Source: Deltaproteobacteria bacterium
Lineage (GTDB): Bacteria; UBA10199; GCA-002796325; JACPFF01
NCBI GenBank assembly: GCA_016210045.1
Contig: JACQUX010000009.1
Span: 1 to 64,000, forward strand
Direction: 5' to 3'
DNA length: 64,000 bases
Positions 7,805 through 18,400 of the stretch are shown here, in pieces (positions within the stretch are counted from its first letter, which is position 1; each line of letters begins with the position of its first letter). Position numbers and translations under genes: made by a program. The notes under the pieces are model-generated. The model was given only the letters and a program-made list of their open reading frames with translations. It was not told the DNA's origin and did no database searches.

Positions 7805-9583
7805 ATGGCAGGTCCTCCGGAAAAGGCGCCGCCGGTGCGAACTCCGACGAAGCCCGCATGGGCCACGCGGCGTGCGAAGCCTCCTCCCAGTCCGTTGCGT
7901 GCACCACGACCGCCGCGGCGCGTAGTGCGACCGGCCGAAGATCTTTTCGTCGCTCCGCCTCCCGCGCAAACCTGGAATGCCCAAGCGTTCGCTGCGCTGG
8001 AGCGGGATCTGGCGCGTTTCGTTGCTTTGTCTCCCGCCGCGGTTCGGGCGTCTGTCGAGCGGTTGGGTGTGAGGATCTGGATGACCAGCGCAGGCGTGGC
8101 CGGCGGACGCCCGGCGCATGATGCGGCGTGGCCGTTTGCCGGTCTTCCTGGACTTGCGGGCCGTTCGTTGAGTTTCGATCCGGCTCGCTTGTTGGATCGG
8201 GAGCAATTTGCGGAGCTACTCCGGCAATATCCGTTCCTCGCAGGATTATCGCTCTATCCCGCGATGTTGCCGCTGCGCGCGGATGCGCATCCGTTGGCGG
8301 CAATCCTCCAACGCGCAGTGCGACCAGTGCTCGGTGGCGATCCGGTCGCAGTGGCTGGCGTAGGTGGCACATTACACGAAGTGCTTACGGCATTTGCGCA
8401 ACTGCGCGAACGTCCGATCCGCGAATCTTCAACGGCCATCCGTGATCTCGATTTGGTAACGCGTCAGGCGGCGGAGTTGTTCGTTGCAGAGACGGGTTGG
8501 TTCCTGGCGCAGGCGCGGGCCGCACGCGCAACGGCGTCGCGAACGAATGAGGAATTAAGCGGGTGGCAAGACTTGTGGGTCGGCGTCGCGGACAATTTGC
8601 AGACGTGGTTGACGCGAACCGTCGGCGACGTGCGGCACGGCGCGCAGCTCGAGGGCGTGGTTGCAACACTCTACTATTTCGCCCGACAACACGGTTTCCA
8701 ACGGAGCGCGGCGATATTGGGGCGGGCGTTGGTTGAGCGTGGAGTAGCGGGCGAGGCCGCGTATTTGGAACCGCTCGCATTGCTGGCGGCGATCCACGAC
8801 GCTTTGCTTGCGGGGAATGTCGAAGCGGTCAGCGAGGCGGTGTGGGCCTATCAAGACGTCGAGCGACGGCTTGCGGAACGGATCGATGGTGGCGCCGAGG
8901 TGGTGCGCAGTCAACTGCGCCGTTTGCTGGAACGGCGTCGGCAAACGCCGGTCGAGGTGGGCACGCTCTTCCGTGATGGAACGGCCGCCATTGCCGCGCA
9001 AGGGCTCAGCGCCACAGTGCAAGCGGCGGAAGATTATCGTGCGGCGCACACGTTGGATCAACGTCTGGGACTCGCCGCTGGACGGGGCGAACTCCAGCCG
9101 CTGCCCGCTGTCCAATTTGCGCTGGCCGACCTCGAACTCGTGTTGCGCCATCCGCGGCCGTTGCAGCTGTTAGAATCCTATGTCGTATTGCGGGAGCGTC
9201 GTGCTGCGGCCACGGCCGCGTCGACTCCCGGGACCCCGGCCGCGTTGCCGGCAGGTCTCTCGTCTGGCAGTGACCTCTTTCATCGACGCTTCCAGCAGCT
9301 GCTGGCCAATTTGAAAGAATTTGTGGCCCCTGCGAAGCAAGCTGAGTCCCGTGCTGTGGATATCTATATGGATGCCGTCCGTACCGGGGCCTTAGCGCTC
9401 GCCCGCTCCGCACTCGGTCCGCTGGCCCGCCTCTTCGAAGCCCATGGCGATCAACTCGACGGCCGAATCGTTACAATCGCCGAACTCCTGACGCTGGCCG
9501 GCGACGACGAACTGCTGCGCGGCGCGGTGATGACCCTTCAAAACCTCCTCAAACCGATTCTCAAACCAGTTGCCGTTGCTTGA
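7805..9583 (+). CDS. Orphan protein with Pro-rich N-terminus
   Basis: About 592 residues from the ATG at 7805, preceded by AGGGGCGG; the longer upstream frame would run through the promoter and repeat. The first 45 residues are Pro/Arg-rich and probably disordered. The rest is a long, mostly alpha-helical, Ala/Leu/Arg-rich protein with no signal peptide, membrane span or recognisable motif. It may be a scaffold or adaptor; that is a guess from composition. It is the last gene of the FHA cluster and has its own sigma-28-like promoter (site C), so it can be transcribed apart from the acyltransferase-like gene. Confidence 0.65.
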   Translation: MAGPPEKAPPVRTPTKPAWATRRAKPPPSPLRAPRPPRRVVRPAEDLFVAPPPAQTWNAQAFAALERDLARFVALSPAAVRASVERLGVRIWMTSAGVAGGRPAHDAAWPFAGLPGLAGRSLSFDPARLLDREQFAELLRQYPFLAGLSLYPAMLPLRADAHPLAAILQRAVRPVLGGDPVAVAGVGGTLHEVLTAFAQLRERPIRESSTAIRDLDLVTRQAAELFVAETGWFLAQARAARATASRTNEELSGWQDLWVGVADNLQTWLTRTVGDVRHGAQLEGVVATLYYFARQHGFQRSAAILGRALVERGVAGEAAYLEPLALLAAIHDALLAGNVEAVSEAVWAYQDVERRLAERIDGGAEVVRSQLRRLLERRRQTPVEVGTLFRDGTAAIAAQGLSATVQAAEDYRAAHTLDQRLGLAAGRGELQPLPAVQFALADLELVLRHPRPLQLLESYVVLRERRAAATAASTPGTPAALPAGLSSGSDLFHRRFQQLLANLKEFVAPAKQAESRAVDIYMDAVRTGALALARSALGPLARLFEAHGDQLDGRIVTIAELLTLAGDDELLRGAVMTLQNLLKPILKPVAVA

Positions 9584-9653
9584 CGTCCCGCGAAGCCCCG
9601 TGTTAGCGCGTCCGCCATTGATCGGGTGTCCCACCTTAATATAAGGAGCCACT

Positions 9654-10655
9654 ATGACCATTCGTATCGCCATTAATGGGTTCGGGCGCATCGGGCGCTA
9701 TGTGGTGCGGGCAGGGATCAACGATCCGGCGCTGGAATTCGTCGGGATCAACGACCTGTTCGACGTCTCGACGATGGCGCATCTGTTGAAATACGATTCG
9801 GTCTTCGGGCGCGCGACGGAGGCGGTCGAAGTGCGCGCTGGCGCATTGGTTGTGGGCGGTAAGACGATTCCGGTGACGCAGGAAAAAGACCCGACCAAGC
9901 TGCCGTGGAAAGAGCGCGGCGTGCACGTGGTCCTCGAATGTACCGGCAAGTTCACCGATCGCGCGGCGGCCGCGCTGCATCTCCAAGCCGGGGCGCGCAA
10001 GGTCTTCGTCTCGGCGCCGGCCAAGGAAGCGGACTTAACGGTCTGCTACGGCGTGAATCACGAGAGCTACGACGCTGGCAAACACGATGTCCTTTCCAAC
10101 GCGTCCTGCACCACGAACTGCCTGGCGCCGGTGGCGAAGGTGTTGCACGAAAACTTCGGCATCGAGCACGGCTTAATGACGACGATCCACTCGTACACCA
10201 ACGATCAGCGTCTGATGGACAGCCCGCACAAGGACTTGCGGCGCGCGCGCGCGGCGGCGTTGTCGCAGATCCCCACCACGACCGGGGCGGCGAAGGCCGT
10301 CGGCTTGGTGCTCCCGGCGTTAAAAGGGAAGCTGGATGGCATCGCGATCCGTGTGCCGACGCCGAATGTCTCGTGCCTCGATCTCACGGCGACGCTCGCC
10401 AAAAAGGCGACGGCCGTTGAAGTGAACGCCGCACTCAAGGCCGCGGCCGCCGGTCCGTTGGGGGGCGTGCTCCGCTATTGCGACGAGCCGCTGGTCTCGA
10501 TCGACTTCCTCGACGATCCGCATTCGTCGATCGTCGACGCCGCATCGACCAATGCCATCGGCAACTTAGTGAAGGTCCTGGCTTGGTACGACAACGAGGC
10601 CGGTTTTTCGCGCCGCATGCTCGACGTCGTCCGCTACATCGGGACGCGGTTGTAA
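9654..10655 (+). CDS. gap: Glyceraldehyde-3-phosphate dehydrogenase
   Basis: A 333-residue enzyme of glycolysis and gluconeogenesis that interconverts glyceraldehyde 3-phosphate and 1,3-bisphosphoglycerate. The N-terminal Rossmann motif INGFGRIGR is present, and Asp in NDLFD is the usual NAD-binding position. The catalytic Cys lies in SNASCTTNC (about residue 152) and the His in TTIHSYTNDQ. The C-terminus has WYDNEAGFS. Length and motifs are normal. AAGGAG is placed correctly before the ATG. It is first in a gap-pgk-tpiA-secG cluster, with 25 bases to pgk. Confidence 0.97.
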   Translation: MTIRIAINGFGRIGRYVVRAGINDPALEFVGINDLFDVSTMAHLLKYDSVFGRATEAVEVRAGALVVGGKTIPVTQEKDPTKLPWKERGVHVVLECTGKFTDRAAAALHLQAGARKVFVSAPAKEADLTVCYGVNHESYDAGKHDVLSNASCTTNCLAPVAKVLHENFGIEHGLMTTIHSYTNDQRLMDSPHKDLRRARAAALSQIPTTTGAAKAVGLVLPALKGKLDGIAIRVPTPNVSCLDLTATLAKKATAVEVNAALKAAAAGPLGGVLRYCDEPLVSIDFLDDPHSSIVDAASTNAIGNLVKVLAWYDNEAGFSRRMLDVVRYIGTRL

Positions 10656-10680
10656 TACGTGCGTACGTCAGGGGGGAGAT

Positions 10681-11859
10681 ATGGTCCAATCACTCCAAGA
10701 ACTGAATGTTCATGAACGGCGCGTGTTCCTGCGGGTCGATTTCAATTGTCCGATCAAAGACGGCCGCGTGACTGACGACACGCGCATTCGCGCCGCGCTG
10801 CCGACTATCGAGTATTTGCGGGAACAAAAGGCGCGGCTGATTTTGGCCTCGCACCTCGGCCGTCCGAAGGGGAACGGATTCGAGGAAAAGTATTCGCTAG
10901 TGCCGGTGGGCGAACGGCTGGCGGAACTGTTGGGGGGCGTCGATATCGTATTACCCGAAGATTGTGTGGGCGATGGGGTGCGGAAGCTTTGCCACGAGCT
11001 GCACGTCGGACAAATTGTGTTGCTGGAAAATCTCCGCTTCCACGCGGAAGAGGAAGCTAACGACGACGGCTTCGCGCAAGAATTGGCGGCGCATGCCGAA
11101 GTGTATGTTAACGATGCGTTCGGGGCGGCGCATCGGGCGCACGCGTCGGTCGTGGGTGTGCCGAAACATCTGCCGGAACATGCGGCTGGATTGCTGATGC
11201 GGCGTGAAGTTGAAACGTTGGGTAAATTGTTGACCGCGCCGGCGCGTCCGTTCATCGCGGTGTTGGGCGGGGCGAAGATCGGCGATAAGCTCGACTTGAT
11301 CGAAAATTTGCTCGGCAAGGTCGACGTGATCCTGATCGGCGGTGGCATGGCGTACACGTTCTTGAAGGCGCGTGGCATTGCGGTGGGCACGTCGTTGGTA
11401 GATGAATCGAAGGTCTACACGGCCAGCAAGTTGTTGGCGCGGGCCAGCGAAGTCGGCGTACGCATCGTGCTGCCGGTCGATCACGTGATGGCCGAATCGC
11501 CGCAATCCACGACGCCGCGGCCGAGCGGAGACGATGCGATTCCCGCCGGGCTGATGGGCCTGGATATCGGACCCGCGACCGTGGCGGCGTTTTGTAGTGC
11601 CTTAACGCGGGCCCGCACGATCTTTTGGAACGGTCCGCTCGGGTGCTTCGAACAGGCCCCGTTTGCCGCCGGCACCAAGGCCGTCGCGGATGCCGTCGCC
11701 GCCAGTCGAGGAACCACCGTCGTTGGCGGGGGGGACTCGATTGCGGCATTGCAACAGGCCGGAGTGGCTGATAAGGTGACGCACCTCTCTACGGGTGGGG
11801 GGGCGAGTATGGAATTTTTGGAAGGGAAACTGTTGCCAGGAGTGGAGGCCTTAGCATGA
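10681..11859 (+). CDS. pgk: Phosphoglycerate kinase
   Basis: A 392-residue cytosolic kinase that transfers phosphate between 1,3-bisphosphoglycerate and ADP. Visible family motifs: RVDFNCPIKDG near the N-terminus, LASHLGRPKG, NDAFGAAHRAHAS, GGAKIGDKL in the hinge region, and the C-terminal nucleotide loop VVGGGDSIAAL with LSTGGGASMEFLEG. GGGGGGAG precedes the ATG. The stop codon overlaps the tpiA start (ATGA), which implies translational coupling. Confidence 0.97.
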   Translation: MVQSLQELNVHERRVFLRVDFNCPIKDGRVTDDTRIRAALPTIEYLREQKARLILASHLGRPKGNGFEEKYSLVPVGERLAELLGGVDIVLPEDCVGDGVRKLCHELHVGQIVLLENLRFHAEEEANDDGFAQELAAHAEVYVNDAFGAAHRAHASVVGVPKHLPEHAAGLLMRREVETLGKLLTAPARPFIAVLGGAKIGDKLDLIENLLGKVDVILIGGGMAYTFLKARGIAVGTSLVDESKVYTASKLLARASEVGVRIVLPVDHVMAESPQSTTPRPSGDDAIPAGLMGLDIGPATVAAFCSALTRARTIFWNGPLGCFEQAPFAAGTKAVADAVAASRGTTVVGGGDSIAALQQAGVADKVTHLSTGGGASMEFLEGKLLPGVEALA

Positions 11860-12644
11860 CACGTCGGCGGCTGATCGTGGGGAATTGGAAGATGAACGGG
11901 ACGGTGACCGAGTCATTGAAGATCGTGACGGCGCTGGAACATCAGTTCAAGACGCCGCCGGACGCCGATGTGGTCGTTGCCCCGCCGTTCACGGTCCTCT
12001 ATTCGGTCGGGGTCGCGATCCAAGACCTGCCGTTTCAACTCGGGGCGCAAAATTGTCATTGGGAAGACAAAGGAGCGTTTACCGGCGAAGTGGCAGCGGC
12101 GTTTCTTTGCGATATCGGCTGTCGCTATGTGATCGTCGGGCACTCGGAGCGGCGGCAGTACTGCGGCGAGACGGACGAGATGGTCAACAAAAAGATCGCG
12201 ACCGCGTTACGTCACGAATTACAACCGATCATTTGTGTCGGCGAGACTGCGGGCGAACGGGAAGCGAATCGAACTTGGGAAGTGTTGGATCGCCAACTGA
12301 AAGGGGCGTTGGTCGATTTGCACCATCGCGAAATGGAACAATGTGTCGTGGCCTACGAACCGGTCTGGGCGATCGGGTCGGGGACTCCGGCCACGCCGGA
12401 AATGGCGATTGAAGTGCATCATTATATACGGAACCAAATCGCAAAACGCTTCGATGCCCCGACTGCGGCCCAAGTGCGCATTATTTATGGCGGCAGTGTG
12501 AAGGGGAGCAATGTCGCGCAATTCTCTCGCCATCCGGAGATCGATGGCTGCTTGGTCGGCGGCGCGTCGCTCGAGGCGGTGGAATTCGCGGAAATCGTCC
12601 GCACGATGGAACGCGGGGTGCGATCGCGGGAAGAAGGGAACTAA
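11856..12644 (+). CDS. tpiA: Triose-phosphate isomerase
   Basis: A 262-residue TIM-barrel enzyme interconverting dihydroxyacetone phosphate and glyceraldehyde 3-phosphate. It starts GNWKMNG (catalytic Lys), contains GHSERR (catalytic His), the catalytic Glu in AYEPVWAIGSG, and the phosphate-binding IYGGSVK and LVGGASL loops. It overlaps the pgk stop by four bases and is followed one base later by secG. The C-terminal tail is ordinary. Confidence 0.97.
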   Translation: MTRRRLIVGNWKMNGTVTESLKIVTALEHQFKTPPDADVVVAPPFTVLYSVGVAIQDLPFQLGAQNCHWEDKGAFTGEVAAAFLCDIGCRYVIVGHSERRQYCGETDEMVNKKIATALRHELQPIICVGETAGEREANRTWEVLDRQLKGALVDLHHREMEQCVVAYEPVWAIGSGTPATPEMAIEVHHYIRNQIAKRFDAPTAAQVRIIYGGSVKGSNVAQFSRHPEIDGCLVGGASLEAVEFAEIVRTMERGVRSREEGN

Positions 12645-12645
12645 T

Positions 12646-13005
12646 ATGGCTACGGCGTTATTGATTGTGCATGTGGTGCTATGTCTCGTGCTGTGCGGGG
12701 TGATCTTGTTGCAGCAAGGGAAAGGGGCGTCGATCGGAGCCGCGTTTGGGGGTGGCTCGCAAACGATCTTCGGCGGGCGGGGGCCTGCCACTTTTTTCCA
12801 AAAGATGACCACGGGCGTGGCGCTCTGTTTCTTGCTGACCGCGCTGGGGCTGGCGCGGGTCGCGCGCACCACGATGGAGGTCAACAACTCGGTGATCGAA
12901 ACGGTCCCGGCCGCCGATGTCGCGCCGACGCCCGAAGCGTTCCCGGTGCCGGAGGCCGCGCCCAGCGAAGCGCCGACCGAGCCGACAACGCCCGCACAGC
13001 CGTAG
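12646..13005 (+). CDS. secG: Preprotein translocase subunit SecG
   Basis: A 119-residue inner-membrane subunit of the SecYEG channel. Two hydrophobic segments (about residues 3-22 and 52-70) flank the conserved cytosolic loop [17 protein letters not shown]. The last 45 residues are a Pro/Glu/Ala-rich tail, longer than in E. coli. It begins one base after the tpiA stop. The secG then tRNA-Leu order is also found in E. coli and many proteobacteria. Confidence 0.93.
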   Translation: MATALLIVHVVLCLVLCGVILLQQGKGASIGAAFGGGSQTIFGGRGPATFFQKMTTGVALCFLLTALGLARVARTTMEVNNSVIETVPAADVAPTPEAFPVPEAAPSEAPTEPTTPAQP

Positions 13006-13011
13006 CAATGT

Positions 13012-13129
13012 CCCTTCTCCCTTTGGGGAGAAGGACAGGATGAGAGCCCATGGCATTCTCCCCCTCACCCCGCCGTCCACCGAATGTGGACGGCTACCCT
13101 CTCCCCAAAGGGAGAGGGAGAATAAGGAA
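13012..13129. repeat. Pair of type A hairpin repeats between secG and tRNA-Leu
   Basis: One type A element runs forward (about 13012-13045) and one in reverse (about 13058-13129). The reverse copy carries an inserted hairpin, GCCGTCCAC...GTGGACGGC, between CCCTCACCCC and the CTCTCCCCAAAGGGAGAG hairpin. It may act as a terminator or mRNA-stabilising structure after secG. Confidence 0.75.
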
Positions 13130-13142
13130 GGATGCGTAACTG

Positions 13143-13224
13143 GCCGCGGTGGTGGAATTGGTAGACACGCATGCTTGAGGGGCATGTGGGGCAACTCGTG
13201 GGAGTTCGAATCTCCCCCGCGGCA
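13143..13224 (+). tRNA. tRNA-Leu (anticodon GAG)
   Basis: An 82-base cloverleaf. The acceptor stem GCCGCGG pairs with CCGCGGC and A is the discriminator. The anticodon arm is CATGC-TTGAGGG-GCATG, with GAG at the anticodon position, so it reads CUC and CUU. A variable arm is present (GTGGGGCAACTCGTGGG region), as expected for Leu. The T arm contains GTTCGAATC. CCA is not encoded. It sits directly downstream of secG. Confidence 0.95.
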
Positions 13225-13250
13225 CAACGATTTTCCGCGAGGTAAATCGT

Positions 13251-13351
13251 CCTCTATTTTCCATTTTCTATTCTTCTATTTTCTGCTGTTTCGTGCCGTT
13301 GCTGTGGGCGGAAAATCGGGAAAATAGAAAATGGAGAATAGAAAATAGAGG
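13251..13351. repeat. AT-rich imperfect inverted repeat after tRNA-Leu
   Basis: CCTCTATTTTC at 13251 and GAAAATAGAGG ending at 13351 bound a 101-base segment built from repeated TATTTTC/CATTTTC units. The arms can pair imperfectly over about 33 bases. TTTTC follows. It may be a terminator-like or decayed mobile hairpin and is clearly unlike the GC-rich surroundings. Confidence 0.6.
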
Positions 13352-13410
13352 TTTTCAAAAGAAGCGAATAGTCAATCTCCGCCCTCCTGAATCATGCTAA
13401 TACCATCTGC

Positions 13411-15480
13411 ATGTCCCCCCGCGTGTTGAAATGGATTTGTTTGGTTGTGCTGGGCGTGTGGGTGGTGGCGTCGCCCGCGCATGCGACGGAGTCCATTCCG
13501 CGGACCGTGCTGGCGATCTACGACGATCGGCGCTTTCCCGACCACTTCTTCACTTCGATCCATCAACACGCCGAGGTCTGGCTGAATCACTTGGGCCTCA
13601 TCGTGCGCTATCATCCGCTCAGCCGGCCGCTGCCGCGCGCCGCGGAGTTGGAGGATGTCCGTGGCATTCTGACCTGGTTTGCCGGGCGCGATGTCGTGGC
13701 GGACGGTGCCGCGTACTGCGCGTGGCTCGACGCCCAAGCGACGCGAGGACGCCGGATCGTGATCCTTGAAGAGCCGGGCGTGATGTTGCCGGGGACGCGG
13801 CGGATGTCGCCGGCGTGCGTGCAATTGTTGCATCGACTCGGCGCCGATTATGATGACGAATTTTCCGACAATCCATTTTTCTGGGACGTCGTGACCAAGG
13901 ACTCCGCGATGGTGGAGTTCGAGCGGCGACTCGATCTGACGGAACCGCTGACGTACAACCGGTATCGTGCCGCGTCGGCGGCCACGACGAGTTATTTGAC
14001 GGTGCGCCGTCGGGACTTGGCGGACAGCGACGCCGCGTTGGTCTTTACCAGTCCGGCCGGCGGCTTCGTACATGCCGGGTATGCGTTGTATGAAGACACA
14101 GAGCTAAAACGGATGCAGTGGCGACTCCATCCGGGTCGTTTTTTTGCGGCGGCTCTTGACCTACACGGATTACCACGCCCCGATGTGACGACCGTGAATG
14201 GGCGGCGGATCTTCTATAGCCATATCGACGGCGACGGCATCTTTAATGTCTCGCATCTCGACGGGCAATCGTACGCGGGCGAAGTGATCCTCCGCGAGAT
14301 CGTTCGGCGCTTTGCCGACGTGCCGATCACGGCGTCGCTGATCACGGGTTATTTCACACTCGCGAATTATCAAGGGCCGCGGATTACGGCGTTGTATCAC
14401 GAGCTGTTGGCGCTGCCGAATGTCGAAGTGGCGGCGCACGGTTTTGCCCATCCGAATCACTGGGGCAAACGGACGCTCGCGTTGCAAATCCCCGGCTATC
14501 AATTCGATGTGGCGACCGAGACGGTCGGATCCGTGGAACGGCTGCGGGAGTTGCTGCAGACGTTGCGGATCGACAAGCCGGTCCGACTCTATCAATGGAC
14601 CGGCAATTGTCTTCCCGACGAGGCCACGCTGACTGCGGCCGCGAGCGCGATTCCGCTCACGCTCAATGGCGGCGATAGTCGGATCGACCGATGGCATCCG
14701 AGCACGGCGTATCTCTTTCCGATCGGGATCGAACGCGGCGGCGCGCGGCAGATTTACACCAGTATGCCGAACGAAAATGTCTTCACGAATCTCTGGTCGG
14801 GGCCGTATTACGGCTATCGCGATGTGTTGGAGACGTTCACTCGTACCGAAACGCCGATTCGCCTGAAGCCGCTGAATATCTACTACCATTACTATAGCGG
14901 CGAGCGGGAGTCGTCCGTCGCGGCGTTGCGCCAAGTCTACGATCAGGCGCTGCGCGAGGAAATCTTTCCGCTGTGGGCGAGCCAATACACGGCGCTGGCC
15001 AACGATTTTTACCGTGTGCGGATGGAACGCCAGGGCGACGGCTTTGTGCTTCACGACCTCGGCACGTTGCGCACCGTGCGTTTCGACGACGAGCCGCGCT
15101 CGGTGGATTTCACGCGTTCCCACGGAGTGCTCGGTTTTCGCCATGTCGCAGGATCGCTCTATGTGACGCTCGACGCCATCGCGGCGGCGCCGTTCATCGC
15201 GTTGACGCCGACGCAACCGACGCGCGCGTATCTGGAGCAGGCCAATCTGGAAATTCGGGACTGGCATGCGGATGCGGTACAGGTCCGGTTTGCCAAGCAG
15301 GGCTGGGGGCGCGGGATCGTGGTGCTGGCGGGGATGACACCGCAGCGCCGCTACCGAATACAGCGCGGCAGCAGCGAGCAGACGGTCGACGCGGATGCCA
15401 CCGGGCGGCTGACGTTGCACTTCCCGGTGGCGACGTCTTTCCGGCGATCGGAAACGGTACACATCGATGCGACGCAGTAG
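13411..15480 (+). CDS. pelA: PelA-like exopolysaccharide deacetylase lacking the hydrolase domain
   Basis: A 689-residue periplasmic protein with a signal peptide (VVASPAHA cleavage near residue 25). Pel is a cationic polysaccharide and PelA partially deacetylates it. The N-terminal 230 residues resemble the reductase/amidotransferase-like part of PelA. The deacetylase follows: HIDGDG near residues 271-276 supplies the metal Asp, HGFAHPNHW near 344-352 the metal His pair, with YQWTGNCLPDE further on. The N-terminal glycoside hydrolase domain of Pseudomonas PelA (about 300 residues) is missing. No clear Shine-Dalgarno is seen. The stop overlaps pelB by 14 bases. First gene of the + strand pel block. 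Confidence 0.8.
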   Translation: MSPRVLKWICLVVLGVWVVASPAHATESIPRTVLAIYDDRRFPDHFFTSIHQHAEVWLNHLGLIVRYHPLSRPLPRAAELEDVRGILTWFAGRDVVADGAAYCAWLDAQATRGRRIVILEEPGVMLPGTRRMSPACVQLLHRLGADYDDEFSDNPFFWDVVTKDSAMVEFERRLDLTEPLTYNRYRAASAATTSYLTVRRRDLADSDAALVFTSPAGGFVHAGYALYEDTELKRMQWRLHPGRFFAAALDLHGLPRPDVTTVNGRRIFYSHIDGDGIFNVSHLDGQSYAGEVILREIVRRFADVPITASLITGYFTLANYQGPRITALYHELLALPNVEVAAHGFAHPNHWGKRTLALQIPGYQFDVATETVGSVERLRELLQTLRIDKPVRLYQWTGNCLPDEATLTAAASAIPLTLNGGDSRIDRWHPSTAYLFPIGIERGGARQIYTSMPNENVFTNLWSGPYYGYRDVLETFTRTETPIRLKPLNIYYHYYSGERESSVAALRQVYDQALREEIFPLWASQYTALANDFYRVRMERQGDGFVLHDLGTLRTVRFDDEPRSVDFTRSHGVLGFRHVAGSLYVTLDAIAAAPFIALTPTQPTRAYLEQANLEIRDWHADAVQVRFAKQGWGRGIVVLAGMTPQRRYRIQRGSSEQTVDADATGRLTLHFPVATSFRRSETVHIDATQ

Positions 15481-18400
15481 GCTCACGTTATTGGGATTCT
15501 TCGGCGCGATCGTATTGGTCGCGACGGTGCTCTATCCACGCGCGTTTTTCCTCGGCTACATTTATGAGGGACGCGCGGAGCTGGAGCGCGCGGAACAGGC
15601 TTATTTACGCGGTTTGGCCGACCGGCCAACGGCGAAGCCGCTGCTGTTGCGGCTGATCAATTTGTACGAACGAATGGGACGCCCCGAGCAAGCGGCGCTG
15701 TTGTGGGAGCGTTTGGCGGCCCACCGTGCGACCGACTGGCGCATTGCGACGCAATACCTCGATTTCTTAGAACGGCAATCCGATCCGGAGGCCGTGTATC
15801 GCGCGCAAGTGCGCGTGGCGCGCAACTTTATGGCAATAAAGCGATTTCGTCGGGAACGCGTCGAGGCATTGCTCTACGACGCGTATCGCTATGCACGCTG
15901 GACGCAGCGACGCGACGAGGCCTACGCCTTGTTGGCGGACTTGGAACGGGTCGCGCGCGATCCGCAGCCGTATCGGGAAGCGCGCGAGGGAATGGATCGC
16001 GGCCGGCAGGACCGCGCGGCGGTGCGCGCGGCGTTGGAACGACAGGTCGTTGACACGCCGGATGACGTTGGGTCGCGTCTGGAACTCGTCAGCGTGTTGC
16101 GCGATGGCGCTGCGTTGGACGCGGCGCGACGGGTCCTCGACGAAGGCTTGCGTCGAGCGGTGGGCAGTGCGCCACTGTTGCGGGCAAGTGCCACGTTGGC
16201 CATAGCGCAGGGCGATTTATCGCGAGCGGTGACGGATCTCGAGCAATGGGTGCAGCAGTCCGGCGCGGGAATGGCGGAGCGCCGCGATGTGTGGCGCGAA
16301 TTGGCGAGTCTCTATCGGCGGCAGGGAACGGCCGCGTCAGCGGAGGCGGTGTATCGCACGTTATTGGCACAGGACCCGCGCGATCAACCGGTGTGGCAGG
16401 ATTGGATTGCGCTGTGGCTCGATGCGGCGCAGCCGCGCCGCGCAGTGGTGGCGCTGCAGGAGTATTTACAGCACTTTCCCGACGATCACGAACGGCAGCG
16501 GCTGTTAGTCGATCTGCTTCTCTATGAATTGCACGACGCCGCGCCGCTCCCTCTCTATTGGCGCTATGTAGCGACGCATCATGATCGGCGACGCGCGCTG
16601 GATGTGGCGCATCTGTTGATGAGCCGTCGCGCCGATACACGCGCCGCCGCGTGGTTGGCGCAAATCGCCGGACTGTGGCCGCGTTGGCCGGAAATAGTGG
16701 AGCTGCGGATCGAGGCGTTGCGGCGTGCCGGGCGCAATGCGGAGGCAGTGCGGATCGGGCGTGTTTTTTTGCAACAGGCGCCCGCGCATGGTGGTGTGCG
16801 GCGCGCCGTGGCGGCGTTGGCCGTGGAGCACGGAGATTTCTCGAGTGCGGTGCAGGATTATGTCGCACTCGCGCGATCGCATCGCGCCGACGCGGCGGTA
16901 CAGCAAGAGGCGGCGGAACAATTGTTGGCGCTGGGAGAGCCGGAGACCGCGCGACAACTGTTAGTCGCCGCGACCGCGCAAGCGCCCGCGCACGCGGCGC
17001 TCTGGTTTTGGCGCAGCGAGGCGGAAGCGGCAGTGGCGCAGATGAAGGCCGCGCGCGCCAGCGCGGCGCAACTGTTGAGCGTCGCGGGCTCGGCCTTGCC
17101 GCGTGACCCGCTCGTCGCGCAACAGTGGTTGAAGGCGAAAGTCCGTTTGGCCGACGTCGGCGCGAAGCGACTCCCGCGCGCGTTGTGGGCGGATTACGAA
17201 GCCGCGTTGGTGCGATTTCCGCAGCATGCGGACTTGGTCATCGATGCGATCGATCTGTTGTTGGCCGATCGGCAATATGCGGCGGCGCGGCAACAGTTAG
17301 ATGGTTTTGCGCAGCACTTTCCGTTGCTGCGCGCGCAGCGGGAGTGGTTGGAGACGCGTTGGTGGATTGCGACGGCGCAGTGGGACCGGGCCGTTCCTCG
17401 CTTAGAGGCGCTGTTGGCAAAGCCTAGCGCGATCCCGCTATTGCCGAGTGCGCGGAGCGCGTTGCAGCGCGATTTGGCGGAAGTCTACGGCCGCTCACGA
17501 CGCTGGCGCCAGGCCGTGCCGTTGTGGGAGCAGGTGGGTGCTGCAACGGGCAACCGGCTCGGCGCGGCGGACGCGTTGTGGGCGTTGCATGCCGAACACG
17601 ATGCGCGGCTGCGCGCGGTCTCGCACGTCACGCGCTATGGCAGCGACACGATCGTTGCGGAGGAGTTGGGGTATCGCCAGGAAATCGGCGCGCGATGGGC
17701 GATTGCGGCCGATGCGGAGCTCGGCCATTTGCAGAGTGACGGCGGGGCCTGGCGCACGGCCGGCATCGCGCGGATTCACGGCGTGACTGATATCGGCGCT
17801 ATGTGGCGAGTCGGTGTGGGACTCGGAGGCGGAAGCAGCACCGCGCGCCAAGTCGTGACGCCGTCACTGATGCTGCGATTCGCGCCATCCGATCGGCTGC
17901 AACTGTCGCTGGCCGGAGAATATCACGGCTTGCGCATCGATCTGCCGTCCGCGGTGCAGGCCGGTACGGCGCAGGATCGCGGCGAATTGCAGTGGGAATA
18001 TCGTCCGTGGCGTCGTGTGGTGTTGAGCGGGCGCTACGAATATCGGCATCTGCACGCGAACAGTGACGGCGCGGCGGCGGACGAGCACCATTTCGAGCCG
18101 GCCGTGGCGATGATCGTGACCGAGCGACCGCTATTCAGTGTCGGGTACCAATTCGGGCTGACGCAGGTGGAGGATCGCGGCAACTTCCTCGCGCAAGTCC
18201 CGTTGATTGCGCGGAGCCGCGCCCATTACCTGACGGCGCAGCTGGCGCATCGGCTCCGCAATCATGCGTTGCTGGAGGCGGGCATCTTTCTGGGAGAGGA
18301 TCCGAGCCGTGGCCTGCATCTGTTGCAAGGCGAGCTCTTCGGGGTCCGCACGCGGGCCGAAGTGCCGCTCTCTTCCTGGCTTGATTTCGCATTTGGCTAC

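Noticed and set aside
13012-13129. CRISPR-like array of CTCTCCC units
   Set aside because: The units are hairpin halves in both orientations, without constant spacer length, and there are no cas genes.
14170-15486. 438-residue - strand ORF
   Set aside because: It is antisense to the deacetylase domain of pelA, is Arg/His-rich and shows no motif.
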